The notes under the pieces were generated by a model. That model searched no databases, was not told where the DNA came from, and saw only the letters and a program-made list of their open reading frames with translations. The translations under genes were made by a program, and so were the position numbers. Source: Akebia trifoliata (lineage: Eukaryota > Streptophyta > Magnoliopsida > Ranunculales > Lardizabalaceae). Taken from it: a DNA stretch of 64,000 nt. The stretch is from the NCBI GenBank assembly GCA_017979445.1, contig CM030706.1:12882967-12946966 (forward strand). Reading direction: 5' to 3'. Positions 10,174 through 21,856 of this stretch are shown in pieces (positions within the stretch are counted from its first letter, which is position 1; each line of letters begins with the position of its first letter).

Positions 10174-10560
10174 CAACTGTACTTTGATGGAGCCGCCAAT
10201 CAGAATGGGTATGGAATAGGGACAGTCTTGTTTTCTCCAAAAGGATGTCACATTCCGATCACCATTAAATTATCATTTTCTAACACCAATAACACAGCGG
10301 AATATGAAGCCTGTATCACTGGGCTCGAAGCTGCTTTGAACCTGGGCATTACAGAAATTGAAGTTTTCGAGGATTCAGCCTTGGTCATACATCAGTCATT
10401 GGGAGAATAGAAGACTAGGGATGAAAAATTGAAATCTTATCATGAATATCTATTAAACTTAGTAAGTAAGTTTAAAGTTATCATCTTCCAACACTTGTCA
10501 AAAGAAGATAATAGATTTGCTGACTCTTTAGCCACTCTATCTTCAATGATCCATTTGCCC
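10174..10560 (+). pseudogene. Second, archaeal-like RNase H of element B
   Basis: The domain begins QLYFDGAANQNGYGIGTVLF and runs through AEYEACITGLEAALNLGI, VFEDSALVIHQSLGE and DNRFADSLATLSSM. The four acidic positions can be read, but the third region has FEDSA where family members have FGDS. A TAG at about 10408 sits where this lineage has Trp (GEWKTR), so it is a former TGG codon. Confidence 0.8.
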
Positions 10561-10599
10561 CCTAGCATGGAATTGAGGTCGATCACCGTTGAAGTCAAA

Positions 10600-11900
10600 G
10601 ACAAACCTACATATTGCCATCAGATCAACATTGCTATTCGACTACTCGATGAGAAGCCATGGTACACAGATATAAACAGAATGTTGGAAAAGCAAGAATT
10701 CCTGAAAGAAGTATCGAAGAAGGAACGACAAACCTTACTAAGATTAGCATCTCAATTCATCCTGTGCGCAGGAAGTTTATACAAAAGGTCTTATGATGGG
10801 ATTCATTTGTCATGTGTTGATAAAAATCAAGCTGAACAAATAATTGTTGAATTACATTCAAGAGAATGTGGCCCCCACATGAGTGGGAAAATGTTAGCTA
10901 AAAAAATTATGAGATAAGAATACCACTAGCCCACGATGGAAATAGATTGTCATCACATGGTCAAGACTTGCCACAAATGCCAAATACATGCAAACCTCAT
11001 ACATATGTCACCTTCTCAATTAGTTGGTCTGACTTCACCGTGGCCGTTCTCAGTTTGGGGAATTGACATTACTGGTAAAATATGGCCTAAGGCATCAAAC
11101 AGACATGAATACATTATAGTTGCTATCGATTATTTTACTAAGTGGGTCGAAGCTGCCTCTTATGTTATTCTCACTGTGTTTCGAGTTGCAAAGTTCATCC
11201 AAACAAACATTATCAGTCAATATGGTGTACCTTCGGAGCTGATTTCTGATAATGGATCGCACTTCAAAGCCGAAGTTGTTACACTGTGTTCGAAGTTCAA
11301 AATCTTGCACCACAAATCATCTCCTTACCGTCCTCAGACTAATGGAGCAGTTGAAGCAGCCAATAAGAATCTAAAAACAATCATCAAGAAAATGTGTCAA
11401 TCACATCGAAATTGGTCAGAAAAATTACTGTTTGCACTATGGGCATATCAAACTTCAATTCGATCCTCTACTGGAGCTACTCCCTACTCCTTAGTGTATG
11501 GCATGGAAAAAGTCTTGCTAGTTGAAATGGAAATTTCGTCTCTCAGGGACTTGTTGGAAAGTCAGTTGTCAGAAGAAAATTGGGTTCGTCAATGGTATGA
11601 AGAATTAGATTTGATCAAAAAAAACGACTAAGAGCTTTGTACCACGTAAAAGCTTATAAAAGAAGAGTCGCCCGTGCGTTTGACAAAAAAATCAAGTCCT
11701 GTCACAAGTCGGAGATTTGGTACACAAAGAAAATCGAGCACCTATCTTTGACCTTATAGGGAAGTTCAAACCAAATTGGGGAGGTCCGTTCATCATCAAG
11801 GAAATATTACCAGGAAAAACTGTCAAACTTCAAGATTATGATAGAATCGAATTACCAGAACCAACCAACTTTGACCAAATTAAACGGTAATACATTTAAG
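10600..11900 (+). pseudogene. Integrase of element B
   Basis: The HHCC module is readable (HSRECGPHMSGKMLAKK ... CHKCQIHAN), broken by stops at 10915-10917 and near 10928; the second replaces a Trp of the GYYWPTM motif. The core shows D in WGIDITGK, D in ISDNGSHF and E in GAVEAANKN. The frame is open from 10936 to 11631, then the carboxyl tail shifts (RVARAFDKKIK, then KFKPNWGGPFI in another frame) and fades near 11900. The gene is dead. Confidence 0.85.
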
Positions 11901-12309
11901 CAGACCATCTTTGACCGAATTAATTATCCTATTATCCAGTTCAATATATCATTTCTCAATCCCTTTGCAATCTTTTAAAAAAAAATTATGCCTTTTTATT
12001 TCTCAGCCCGATCACCTAACTTAGGGGAGGGAAGAATTCGAACTACGTTTTGGTCTGATCCCAAAATTCTGGGGTACATAGGCAACTTGAGAAGTTACTT
12101 CAGGCCCGATCACATCAAAATAAAAAATATATATATTTCCCTACAAAAAATCTATAAAAAAAAAAAAAATAATAATAATATTGTCAAATAGGGAAGAAAT
12201 TTCAAAGAAAAATAAAAAATGCCATACAAAGGGCATTCGGGTTTTTGAGCCTCAAAATCCCTGTCTTTTTATACCCAGTCATAAGCTTACCCATAAAAGT
12301 TATCCTAAG
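11900..12309. other. Post-pol region of element B with a conserved block
   Basis: This is non-coding. The block 12041-12107 (AACTACGTTTTGG ... GGGGTACATAGGCAAC ... AGTTACTTCAGGCCC) recurs at 35797-35875 in element D with the same order of words. It lies shortly after the integrase end in B and after gag in D, so it marks the start of the post-pol region in both. A-rich sequence follows to the start of element C. Confidence 0.6.
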
Positions 12310-13514
12310 TGATAAGTATCACCAAATACTCAATTATACACACATTTTTCGAATATTTATCTTGATTTTTGTACCTATTTCTCTATATTAAGGTAATAAT
12401 CATGATAAGCCTCAAAACACCATGTTGGATATTAATTAGGCTTAATTATATATAAATAAATTCATTTACTAGATAAATATAATTACGTGTGTTTCTTGTG
12501 CAGGAAATCAACATTTTGAAATCAAAATCTCAAGACAAAAGCATTTGGGCCCACTTTGGAATGTCTTAATCATTAACTCATATTCTCCTCTTTTGTCTTT
12601 TTATGCAAAGAAAAATGGAGGCTACTTTTAGACTCTTCTACGTATATTTTTTTTTCTATAAATAGAGCCTCCATCTCTAGAGAAAGGGTCCCATTTTGGT
12701 TCTCTTATCCAAGACTCCTTTAATCTAAGGCTCTTAGCCTCTTCTCTTATTTTTTGTATTTTTATCTTCTAGTTATTTTCTTTTGGTTAAAAATTTTGTA
12801 AGAAATAGAAAAAGAAGAAGAAGTTGTAAGTTTCTTCATGAAATGAAGAAATGTTCTTTCATCTCTTATCTTCCCTCTCATGCAATGACATTAGGCTAAG
12901 TTCCCCTCCATTGAAGAGTGAAAAAGCCTAGAGCAAGTTCTTGTATTATTTCTAATTTCATGTCTTTCTTTTATTTAAAATGCTTATGAGTTCTCTTTAA
13001 GTTTCTTGCACCTTTTATTCTTAATATAGATATTTTATGCTTAGATTAGATCAATATAAAGTATGATTAAACTAGATAATTAATAGTATGAAGTTTTCAA
13101 AGAATTCTACTTTGTTTTTGTTCCCTCATTTCATTTCATTTCATTTGCAAAACTTTCCGATCTAAGGAGCTAATACTAAGTCCTTACGATTGAGTTATAA
13201 AAAGGCTAGAAATTAGGAATTGCTCATCAACATGTTCTAGGTAGATCCACCTCTAATGGTGCTTTAATTTTATAAGTTTACTTGCTTTTAATTTCATTTA
13301 TTTTAGTTCATTTTCTAGCAATTTTAGATCTTCTTATAAGTTCAAAAATACAAAGAAAAACAGTTTTAATTCCTTTTAGTTAACTTGAATTTTATCCTTT
13401 TAGATTAACTCTACTCCTCCTTTTTCTTAAGTTCGATCCCCTACTTATCCCACAAGTAAGGTAAAAGTTAGATTATTATTAACTCTGATGAGAGGAACAA
13501 AGATAATCTCACCA
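12310..13514 (+). repeat. 5' LTR of element C (end approximate)
   Basis: It begins TGATAAGTATCACCAAATAC. It ends just before the primer site, near CTCA (13512) or ACCA (13514). CTATAAATAGAGCC at 12657-12670 is a good TATA box, with transcription expected to start about 30 bp later. The start is inferred from Athila LTR spelling and the end from the primer site, because no second LTR is present to confirm the borders. Confidence 0.7.
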
Positions 13515-13521
13515 GAATTTT

Positions 13522-13539
13522 GGGGCCGCTGCCGGGGAA
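13522..13539 (+). promoter_or_regulatory. Primer-binding site of element C
   Basis: TGGGGCCGCTGCCGGGGA differs at two positions from the common Athila site TGGCGCCGTTGCCGGGGA, which pairs with the 3' end of a plant tRNA (tRNA-Asp as usually reported). It lies eight or so bases after the LTR end. Confidence 0.8.
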
Positions 13540-14714
13540 AGGTAAAGGTATTAGTAGTAAGTTTTGATTTAAAATTCATTTCTTTCATTTTTATTTTATT
13601 TTATTTTTTTCTTTTGGTTTCTTTCTATAAGTTCAAGTGTTCTTGAGGTTTTAAAAGAGAAGAAAGAAGAAAAAAAACATTGAAAAAAAAAAGTTATTCC
13701 CGTTTTCTTTTTCACCTTAGATAGTAGAACTTAAATTGACTGTAACTTTCTACTCCGATCTTCGATTATCTATTATAGTATATCGATGTGGGGTAGAACG
13801 AAATTTTCTATAAAATGTGACATAGTTAGCAAGATAATGGTAAGTCAGATTCTATTTTTGAGTCCGTTTATTATCATTTCTACTAATATTTCTGTTTTGC
13901 ATCTTGTAGGTGAACATTTTCTTTTCTTCTTTTCTTTAAATTTTCTTTAATCTTTAGTTAGGTTTATTTTTTTATTTTAGAAACTCTTGTATAAGATTCT
14001 TTGTAATTTTTTTAATTATCCAAGAAGATTTGGATTGTAATAGACTAAGGAAGGACGACGAGCGGACAATACTGTCACGGCTCCTGAGGTTCGCACACCA
14101 AAATTGGAGTTAGTGGCCTAAGTCGACTCAACCCGTCTTCACCCCGTCTAGCATGGGAGGTAATCCCGAAACACCCATGCCTCTCTTTGCTAGTGGGTTA
14201 CTCCTTGCGTTTGTATGTTATTTTTCCAATTTGCACACACTTGGAATAGTTAATTAAGTAGTGAAGAGCACCCCTCTCCTAGGGATGGCATGATAAAATA
14301 AGGATTGGAAGTTATTACCAATTCCTTGCTCTAATTAGGATAATCAACTCACTAGTCATCCAATCAAATTAATTAAAATCAATTAGACTTGACTATAGGG
14401 CCCACGAGCTCAATAGGAGAAATTCCGCTTCAAGTTATGCCAATTGCACTTCTTGGTCATCTTTTGTATCTAGTAAGATCTTGCCCTTTGAGGGGATAGA
14501 CTCAGTCTATTCAAGAAAGGAAGGTGATTTAAGAGTGCCTTTGCTTATGCATTGTGCGCCACCTCCGATTTGGAGATCCGAATGATTCAAACTTGACTTC
14601 ATAGAACCGAATTGGAAGGCTAGTTGTGTTATTTCTACCCAGTTAGGAGCTGTCTAGCTTTAGGCAACCTATCTAGGTCCAGTTTTTTTTTTTCGTGATT
14701 GTTTAATCGACTGT
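13540..14714. other. Untranslated leader of element C
   Basis: About 1.2 kb of AT-rich, non-coding sequence lies between PBS and gag. The last part, 14441-14610, holds conserved islands also found in the leader of element D (32602-32767): CAATTGCACTTCTTGGTCA, AGATCTTGCCCT, GGGGATAGACT and GCATTGTGCGCCACCTC. Within it, ATAGACTCAGTCTAT (14497-14511) is a palindrome with 7-bp arms. No ORF is recognisable upstream of gag. Confidence 0.6.
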
Positions 14715-15858
14715 TTGATTTGCATGCTTGGTAGACGTTCACAAAACAACGTGTTAGAATCATTTAATCCTGAGATTGAACGTACCATTAGTAGGATACG
14801 CAATACACCATCAATAGTTATGATGGACGATCGAGAACGAACTCTTAATGAACTCTTAGCTCTAACTTCCACATCTCCTCCTACATGCTTTGTTTTACCA
14901 TTGAATAATGCACCTCAGTTTGAAATTAGGGCTATCACCATCAATATGCTCCCTAAGTTCCACAGTTCAGAGCGTGAACAACCTTACACCCACCTTAATT
15001 GATTCTTAGCTATATGTCAAACTTTTAGAAATCAGAATCTAGATGATGAGAGTATCAAGCTTATTTTATTCCCGTTATCCCTGGAAGACCACGCAGATGC
15101 GTGGTTGAACACCCTTACACTCAATTCTATATCCACCTGGGATGTTCTATCCAAGAAATTTATGGCCAAATTCTACCTCGTGGCAAAAACTGAGAAAATG
15201 AAGGACTCCATTAGAAATTTTAAAGCCCATCCTGATGATGAATTTTTTCAAACTTGGGAAAGATTCAATGATTTATTGGTCAAGTACCCATACCATGGCA
15301 TTGACAAAGCATAGTTGGTGCAAAGTTTTTATAGAGGATTAATAATGAATCAACGTACCTTAATCGAGTCAATACATAAGGGTCAGTTCATGAACCAGAC
15401 TCCCAACCAAGTGTACAATCTCCTCGTAGAGTTAGTCGAGAGTGCTCAAAATTGGAGCACTAACCAGAAAGAGTTTGATAGAAACGATCTAGTTAGGAAG
15501 ACAGACATGTATGAGATGAAAGCAAACCTTAATCTCAAAAATGTCATGTCTAGTCTAGTGAGTGGGATGAACAATCTTACAAAGAAGTTAGATATTTTTA
15601 CCATCTCAGCATCCAAACCTCACTTAGACCCTCGTACAATTTCGCAAGTGACTGTTGAACCGAGTTCTTTGTGCGTCATATACGACAGCAACGACCATTT
15701 GGTCAAGTGTTGTCCCACCTTATCTCAAATCAAAACTGAACAAGCAAATGCGATTAATGGCTATAAAGCTTTAAGGAAGCCAACTCCAAACTCTTTTAGC
15801 CAACGTATCACCCAGATAATAGGTTTCATCCTAATTTCTCGTAAAGACAGAACAAACC
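14715..15858 (+). pseudogene. Gag of element C, first part
   Basis: One reading frame runs from about 14715 to the solo LTR with two stops: a TGA at 15000-15002 and a TAG at 15312-15314. In the Athila family these sit at codons that are Arg or Asp, and Gln. Recognisable gag capsid segments are PLSLEDHADAWLNTL, STWDVLSKKFMAKFY, FQTWERFNDLLVKYPYHGI and LVQSFYRGL. A degenerate zinc-knuckle-like segment, CVIYDSNDHLVKCCP, follows near 15670-15715. Gag would form the particle shell and bind RNA. The frame is cut by the inserted LTR at 15859. Confidence 0.8.
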
Positions 15859-18800
15859 TGTGGCGCCCCGCCGAATACTAACACAAATCCCCATATAAGA
15901 TTTCGAGGTACTAGGTGGCACCTCGAAATTTTGGCATGGTCTCCTCTGTTTATATTAACATTCCAAGGCGTTCAACCCACACCTGATAAACGACATACAA
16001 TCCTACATATATATACAAAATATAATATTAGCGGAAGCCTATATACGTCTAATAACGTACCAAATATCAGAGTGCTGAAGAATAACCAAAATACAAGATT
16101 ATATAAAATTCCTCATTCTAATAGAAGTCCTAACACTTAAGACAGAATCCATAAGACTACTTGGAGGAACTGACACCACTAGGGGGTATAGCCCTAGTAC
16201 TTACCAGGTGACGGACTTTGGTTGTCTATCTGACCAACCAAATGATCCTCATTCGTGCTCTATACCTACCTTGCCAAACTCTGAATCTGAAATTAAAAAT
16301 AGAGAAGGAAAGGGTGAGTAACAATGGTAACCCAGTAGGGAATCAAACAATTTATGTCAATAACCTCTCCTAACATGAACGAATAAACATAGTGAATCAT
16401 TTTAAAATATGCAAAGTTTTACAGAAGAACTACGATTAACTGGTATATATAGCTAGGGATGAGCAACTAAACATTTTAAATCTGATATTACATCAATCAA
16501 TAGTGCACACTATAACATTTTGTTTATGTATAAATCTAATTGATCAAATGAAAATATTAAACATGCATTTCATTTTATATATCAAAATAAGACAACATAT
16601 ACATAATACACAATGGTAGAGTATTGGAATTAGAGAGTTAGGATTCACGACTGGATCGCTCCCAGTCGGGACATGATGTTACAATTCTTTTCTGACTTTC
16701 AATTCCTGATTTTGTGGCTGTCACTGCATTTACGACGTTTGGTTGACCATTTATCCAGCTCAGGCTGGCCGTTTGACGTGACCGTAAGCAATGAGTCTCT
16801 TTTCAATGTGTCAGAACGTTCGACTACTATAGATTGTTAGTGATCACTAACTAATCATCTTCGTCTATGCCTATCAGGCGTACATGTGATTCCCAAATAT
16901 ACAAACCATTCGTATACAACCACCTTTACATTACAAGTTCACTGGTAAATATAGAAATGAATATCCCGGATTCCAGTTGTGACTCCACTCTCACACGCGT
17001 CCCATACCACGTATGAGCTTGGTGGTCCCTACCGTACATCCCAGGATAGTACACCACTCCGGATGATATGACTCACTATCCCTTCAAGCATTCACAGACT
17101 CTTTAACAGCTCACAAAATAGCTACATATATATATATATATATATTATTTTCATTTGAAAACATAAGAGAAATTAACAATACAAGGTTGAAAATAAATAT
17201 CCAGTTTTCTACCATGCAAGTGTGCTCACTTGGTCTAAAATAAATAACATAACGGAAATGTAAACATCGCCTCGCCCTAACAGAAAGTAAATAAACATGC
17301 AACCAGTAATATTATACCTAGATACCCATTCACCAACCTACACACAACACAACAATGTAAAATGCAAACATCACCCCTCGGGTGTGATTTTGACATTTTA
17401 CCGTTTTCATACACTTTTTCCTCTTTTCTGATTTTTTTACAGTTTTCAATCTCTTCAATAAAATATCAATTTTCTGATATTCATCAACTCAATATGAGTT
17501 CATTGAATATTAAATCATATTTTTCAACTATAGAATTTATTTTTATCAATAATATTGATAAAGAATACAAATTTTATATCAAAATGGGGTCCGAGCAGTG
17601 CACAAGACCCAATTGATGGAAATAACCCGTTAAAATACTCTACCCACGTATAACTTGTTAAAAATACAATTAAACATATCAAACATGCAATTTCTGGGGT
17701 GAATTTTTAAATAACAAAAGAATTCTATATTTTAAAAATATATCAAAAAAATTTCGATAAAATTCTAAATGTAATTTTCATAATCTACAATTACTAATAG
17801 AAATTGAGAGTTTCTTACAATCACTAGACGACGGAATTGAAGCATGTACGCGAAAATCGAGGCGATTGATACGAAAATAGATACGGACTACACTTCAAAG
17901 CGACTGATTTTTGAATTTGACCTAGTGATTTTGAAGATCTCGATGTGGTCATTATTTCTCCCTTTTGCGACGGAGGACAATTTGACCTCGAAACGGATGA
18001 AATCCGAGGTCGAAGTTACGAAATCTCCGAATAAAAATAGGGTTGATTTTTTACGATATGGGGTGAAATAGAAAGTGAAACGAAAAAAGGTTGGGTGGGT
18101 TTTGTAGATGTCGAAACTACGAACGTTTCTCCCTTCTATGTCGGAAGACGGTTTGACCCCGAAACGGACAGAATCTGAGATTAAAGTTTTAAATTTTTCG
18201 TATATAAATACGGCTGATTTTTGACAATATTGGATGAAAAAGAAAGGGAAATGGAAAGAGGTTGGGTGGGTTTTGTAGAGAACGCAACTGTGGACATTTC
18301 TTCCTTCTGCGTCGGTGGTCAATGGCGAGCCTTTTGCAAGAGATCTAAGGTAGAAGATTAGAAGAAATCGAAAAAAAATTCGTATTTCGTTGGCTGGTTT
18401 TTGACGGGTTGGGATGACAACGAATTAAAAAATATTAAAAGAAATTTATTTACATAAAATTTGGGACGAAATCGATATTTCGTCTATTTTTTCGAACGAA
18501 GATAACTTGACCGTCCAGACTCCAAAAATGACGAATGAATACTCTATTTCGCCTAATTTTTCATTCCGGATCTAATTGTATAGTCAATTTCTACAAATTC
18601 TTTATCTAACAAAATTTACATTTTTTGCCTGACGTGACCCCTAAAATTGATGTCATTTTCATTTTTGACGATAATTCGACTTCTTAGTCTCCAAAAATGA
18701 CAAATAAATAGTTCATGTTCAATAATTTTTTATTACGATCCTAATAGTATGATCAAATATTAATAATTCTTTTTTTAGCATAAAGTCACTATTTTAGCTT

Positions 18801-19037
18801 GGTCCGACTCGATAATCGAGGATTTTGTAACTTTTTTATTCGGACTCGCACTTGAGGGTGCTTACAGGCTAAACTATGTTTTTCGATCATTTTGAATCCA
18901 ATGGTGAGGTCAGATTCCATTAAAAATGATCAAAAACATCCTAAAATTTTACTCCTAAGTTCGACTTTCAAGATTTTCTTAAAATTTCACTATTTATTTT
19001 TTTCTCGAGATACGAATTGAAAACTTGGGATTTTACA
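15859..19037 (+). mobile_element. Solo LTR (Tekay-like, 3179 bp) inside the gag of element C
   Basis: It begins TGTGGCGCCCCGCCGAATAC and ends GGGATTTTACA, spellings typical of Tekay/Del-type plant gypsy LTRs, and has TG...CA ends. The flanks are AAACC (15854-15858) and GAACC (19038-19042), a 5-bp target duplication with one change. Athila gag reading stops at the left border and resumes at the right. No PBS, PPT or coding sequence lies inside, so it is a solo LTR left by LTR-LTR recombination. It includes the region around GACTGGATCGCTCCCAGTC (16651-16669) and AT-rich sequence with a short TA microsatellite near 17126-17144. Confidence 0.85.
17955..18330. repeat. 171-bp tandem repeat inside the solo LTR
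   Basis: Units begin TTTCTCCC at 17955, TTTCTCCC at 18126 and TTTCTTCC at 18297, a constant 171-bp step. The first two units are complete and the third is partial. Shared landmarks are TTTGACC, CGAAACGGA and GGTTGGGTGGGTTTTGTAGA. Readings on the minus strand across it repeat themselves for this reason and are not a gene. Confidence 0.75.
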
Positions 19038-19743
19038 GAACCTATTCAATCTAATGGTCCGTCAGGTTACAATAGGAGTTTTCCTAGGCAATCTGGTTCT
19101 TTCACAAACCAAGCCATTGTTCCTCAAGTCCCTTATCAACCTCAACAATATACAGATTGCAGAGCCATCATACCAGATCCCATGTCTAATTACCAGCAGC
19201 CTGCCCAACAACAGTCGTCCTTAGAATCTATGATTGCCGAGTTGATGAAGCAGTAACAACAGTTCATCCAAACTCAACAGCAAACCCATCAAAATTAAAC
19301 TCAGATTAACCAGGTCACTGCGCAATCCATAGCTAAGATGAAGTTCAGTTGATGCAGTTAGCTTTCTCCTTGAGTGGGAGAGAGAAAGGTCAATTTTCTA
19401 GTCAAACTATCCCTAATCCTAGAGGCCAACCTTTGATTCCAAACGGATCAAAAGGTCAATACGAAGTAGGAAGTCATTCTGGAGCTGCACAAGACTCAGT
19501 CCAGGCTATACATACCTTGCGTTTGGGAAAGAAGGTGGATAACAAGGTCCAACCTATTGACAAGGAAGAAAAAGTCCTAGAGAAGGACAAAATTCAAAAA
19601 GAAGTCATAGAGTCTCCAAAAGAGAAGAAGAAAGATTTGGAAAATCTTCCCATCATTTTGTCGATTCCAAAAGCTCCATTTCCCCATCGCCTTAGAGATT
19701 CTAAAAAAGGTAAGCAGTTTGAGGGTGTTTTAAAAGTCTTCTA
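19038..19743 (+). pseudogene. Gag carboxyl end and gag-pol linker of element C
   Basis: Coding resumes after the solo LTR with IQSNGPSGYNRSFPRQ, then a Gln-rich stretch (YQPQQY, NYQQPAQQQSSLESMIAEL). Stops near 19255 and 19297 replace Gln codons (CAA or CAG to TAA). A frame change follows into GQYEVGSHSGAAQD, a lysine and glutamate-rich stretch, and APFPHRLRDSKKGKQFEG, the typical Athila segment ahead of protease. Confidence 0.7.
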
Positions 19744-19744
19744 A

Positions 19745-20274
19745 AATGTGCATATAATATCCCATTCCTAGATGCCATTAAACAGATACCTTCTTATGTG
19801 AAATTCCTAAAGGATTTGAGTCTAGCCGATAGGTCTATAAAAATTCCAAAGGGTATAGTTGAGAATGTGATAGTTAAAGTCAAAGATTTATATTTTCCTG
19901 TTGACTTTGTTGTCTTAGACACGGAGCCAGTCATCAATTCGAATAATCATATTCCTATCATCTTAGGACGTTCATTCTTAGCCACATCTGACACAGTCAT
20001 TCGTTGTAGAAACGGGATTATCACTTTAGCATTTGGGGATATGAAAGTGAAACTGAACGTTTTTCATAATTTCCAAGGAATTGATGTAGATGATAGTATG
20101 GAGGAAATGAACATGATAGATACGCTAGTCAATCAAACATATCAAGAATTAGGGTACTCTAATCCCATAACGAAATGTTTAGCTCACTTTGGCCTTGACT
20201 TGGACGTAGAAGAGTCTATAAGCGAAGTCAATGCTTTGCTTGAATCTGTTCCATTCTTAGATTCTGTGCGGTAG
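19745..20274 (+). pseudogene. Aspartic protease of element C, active site deleted
   Basis: The order is NIPFLDAIKQIPSYVKFLKDL, joined directly to SLADRSIKIPKGIVENV, then FPVDFVVLDTEPV and IPIILGRSFLATSD. In Athila elements about 100 residues, including the catalytic D-(T/L)-G-A-S segment, stand between the first two pieces. Here they are missing at about 19818, without a frame break. The second protease core (ILGRSFLAT) survives. The gene is non-functional even apart from its stops. Confidence 0.75.
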
Positions 20275-20298
20275 CACGCAAAAGCTAAAAGTCTTCCT

Positions 20299-21850
20299 GT
20301 GTACACATCCAATCTTGTTCCTTCCCATGTCGAGACTCCAAAACTAGAATTCAAGTCGCTTCCAGAGACCTTGAGATATGCATTTCTTGGCAAAAATCAA
20401 ACATTGTCCGTGATCATTTCCTCTCACCTCAATGAAGTTAAAGAGAAAAAGTTGTTAGGAGTATTAAGAGAACATCAAGAAGTTATTGGTTGGAGCATAG
20501 CTGACATCAAGAGAATTAGTTCATCTGTGGTGATGCATCACATTCGTTTAGAGGATTTCGCTAAGCCTTCCTTAGAACCTCAGAGACGACTAAATCCTGT
20601 CATGAAATACGTGGTTCGGATGGAAGTAATGAAATTGCTAGATACGGGTATTATCTATCCTATCTCTGATAGTCGTTGGGTGAGTCCTATACAAGTAGTT
20701 CCTAAGAAATCTGGTATCACTGTAGTAGTGAACCAAGACAACAAATTAATCTCCACTCGAGTCCAAAATGGATGGAAAGTGCGTATCGATTATAGGAAAT
20801 TCAACTCGATGACTCCTAAGGATCATTTCCCCTTACCTTTCATTGATCAAATGTTAGAGCGTCTACCAGGACATTCTTACTATTGCTTCTTAGATGGTTA
20901 TTCCGGCTACAATCAGATACATATTGCTCCAATCGATTAAAAGAAAACAACTTTTACCTACCCTTTTGGAACTTTTGCGTATCGTCGCATGCCTTTTGGA
21001 TTGTGCAATGCACCCGCTACTTTTCAATGGTGTATGATGAATATATTTTTAAACATGCTAAAAAGATATCTCGAAATGTTCGTGGACGATTTTTCAGTTT
21101 TCGGACCAAGTTTTGAGGAATGTCTCTATCACTTGACTTTGGTCCTTGTACGTTGCAAAGAGGTCAATCTAGTCCTCAATTGAAAAAAATGTCATTTCAT
21201 GATAACATCGAGGATTGTGCTAGGGCACATTGTTTCTGCTAAGGGGATTGAGGTAGATAAGGAAAAGATAGGTCTAATCGAAAAATTACCACCTCCTAAA
21301 ATGGTTAAAGAAATTAGGTCATCCCTAGGCCATGCGGGTTTCTATCGTAGATTCATTAAAAATTTCGGGAAAATCTCGAAGCCTTTATGTGAACTATTGG
21401 GAAAGGATGTTCCTTTCGACTTTTTAGAGTCATATCTCTCTGCGTTCAACAAGCTCAAGTACGAGTTAACCTCGGCACCCATTATTCAACCTCCAAACTG
21501 GAACATTTCATTCGAAGTTATGTGCGACGCTTCGAATTATGCAATAGACACTGTTTTGGGTCAACGAATCGAAAAACAACCTCATGTTATCCAATATTCT
21601 AGTAAAACCCTTAACGATGCTCAGCTTAACTACTCTACAATAGAGAAGGAAATGCTAGCAGTGGTCTATGCCGTTGAAAAATTTCGCCCCTACCTCATAG
21701 GATCTAAGTCGTGATCTATACAGATCACACAGCATTGAAGTACCTTTTATCAAAGAAAGATGCTAAAGCAAGGTTAATCCGTTGGATTCTACTTCTACAA
21801 GAGTTTGATATTGAGATCCGAGACAAAAGGGGGCAGAAAATGTCGTAGCT
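20299..21850 (+). pseudogene. Reverse transcriptase and RNase H of element C
   Basis: RT landmarks: SRWVSPIQVVPKKSG, VRIDYRKFNSMTPKDHF, FLDGYSGYNQIHIAP, FAYRRMPFGLCNAPATF and MFVDDFSVFG (FVDD in place of YVDD). Stops at 20938-20940 (a Gln codon, CAA to TAA) and 21181-21183 (a Trp codon, TGG to TGA) break the frame. RNase H follows: FEVMCDASNYAIDTVLGQ (catalytic D in CDAS), YSSKTLNDAQLNYSTIEKE and VVYAVEKFRPYL, with a further shift near 21715. The block up to 21850 includes the tail [19 protein letters not shown] in another frame. Confidence 0.85.
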
Positions 21851-21856
21851 GATCAC

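Larger units (their letters stand above)
9597..12309 (+). mobile_element. Element B: second Tat-type element, right part, interrupted by element A
   Basis: Coding resumes at the first base after the element A LTR with KLLKKNKPTVWNEQCQKAFD, the middle of an RT connection region, so the RT amino half must lie beyond the 5' end of A, outside the window. B carries RNase H, archaeal-like RNase H, integrase and a post-pol region. It is more diverged from A than expected for one family. Its right end is lost where element C begins. Confidence 0.85.

Noticed and set aside
17888..18322. 144-codon minus-strand open frame with repeated peptide
   Set aside because: The peptide repeats because the DNA is a 171-bp tandem repeat (171 = 3 x 57) inside a solo LTR. 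No domain is recognisable.
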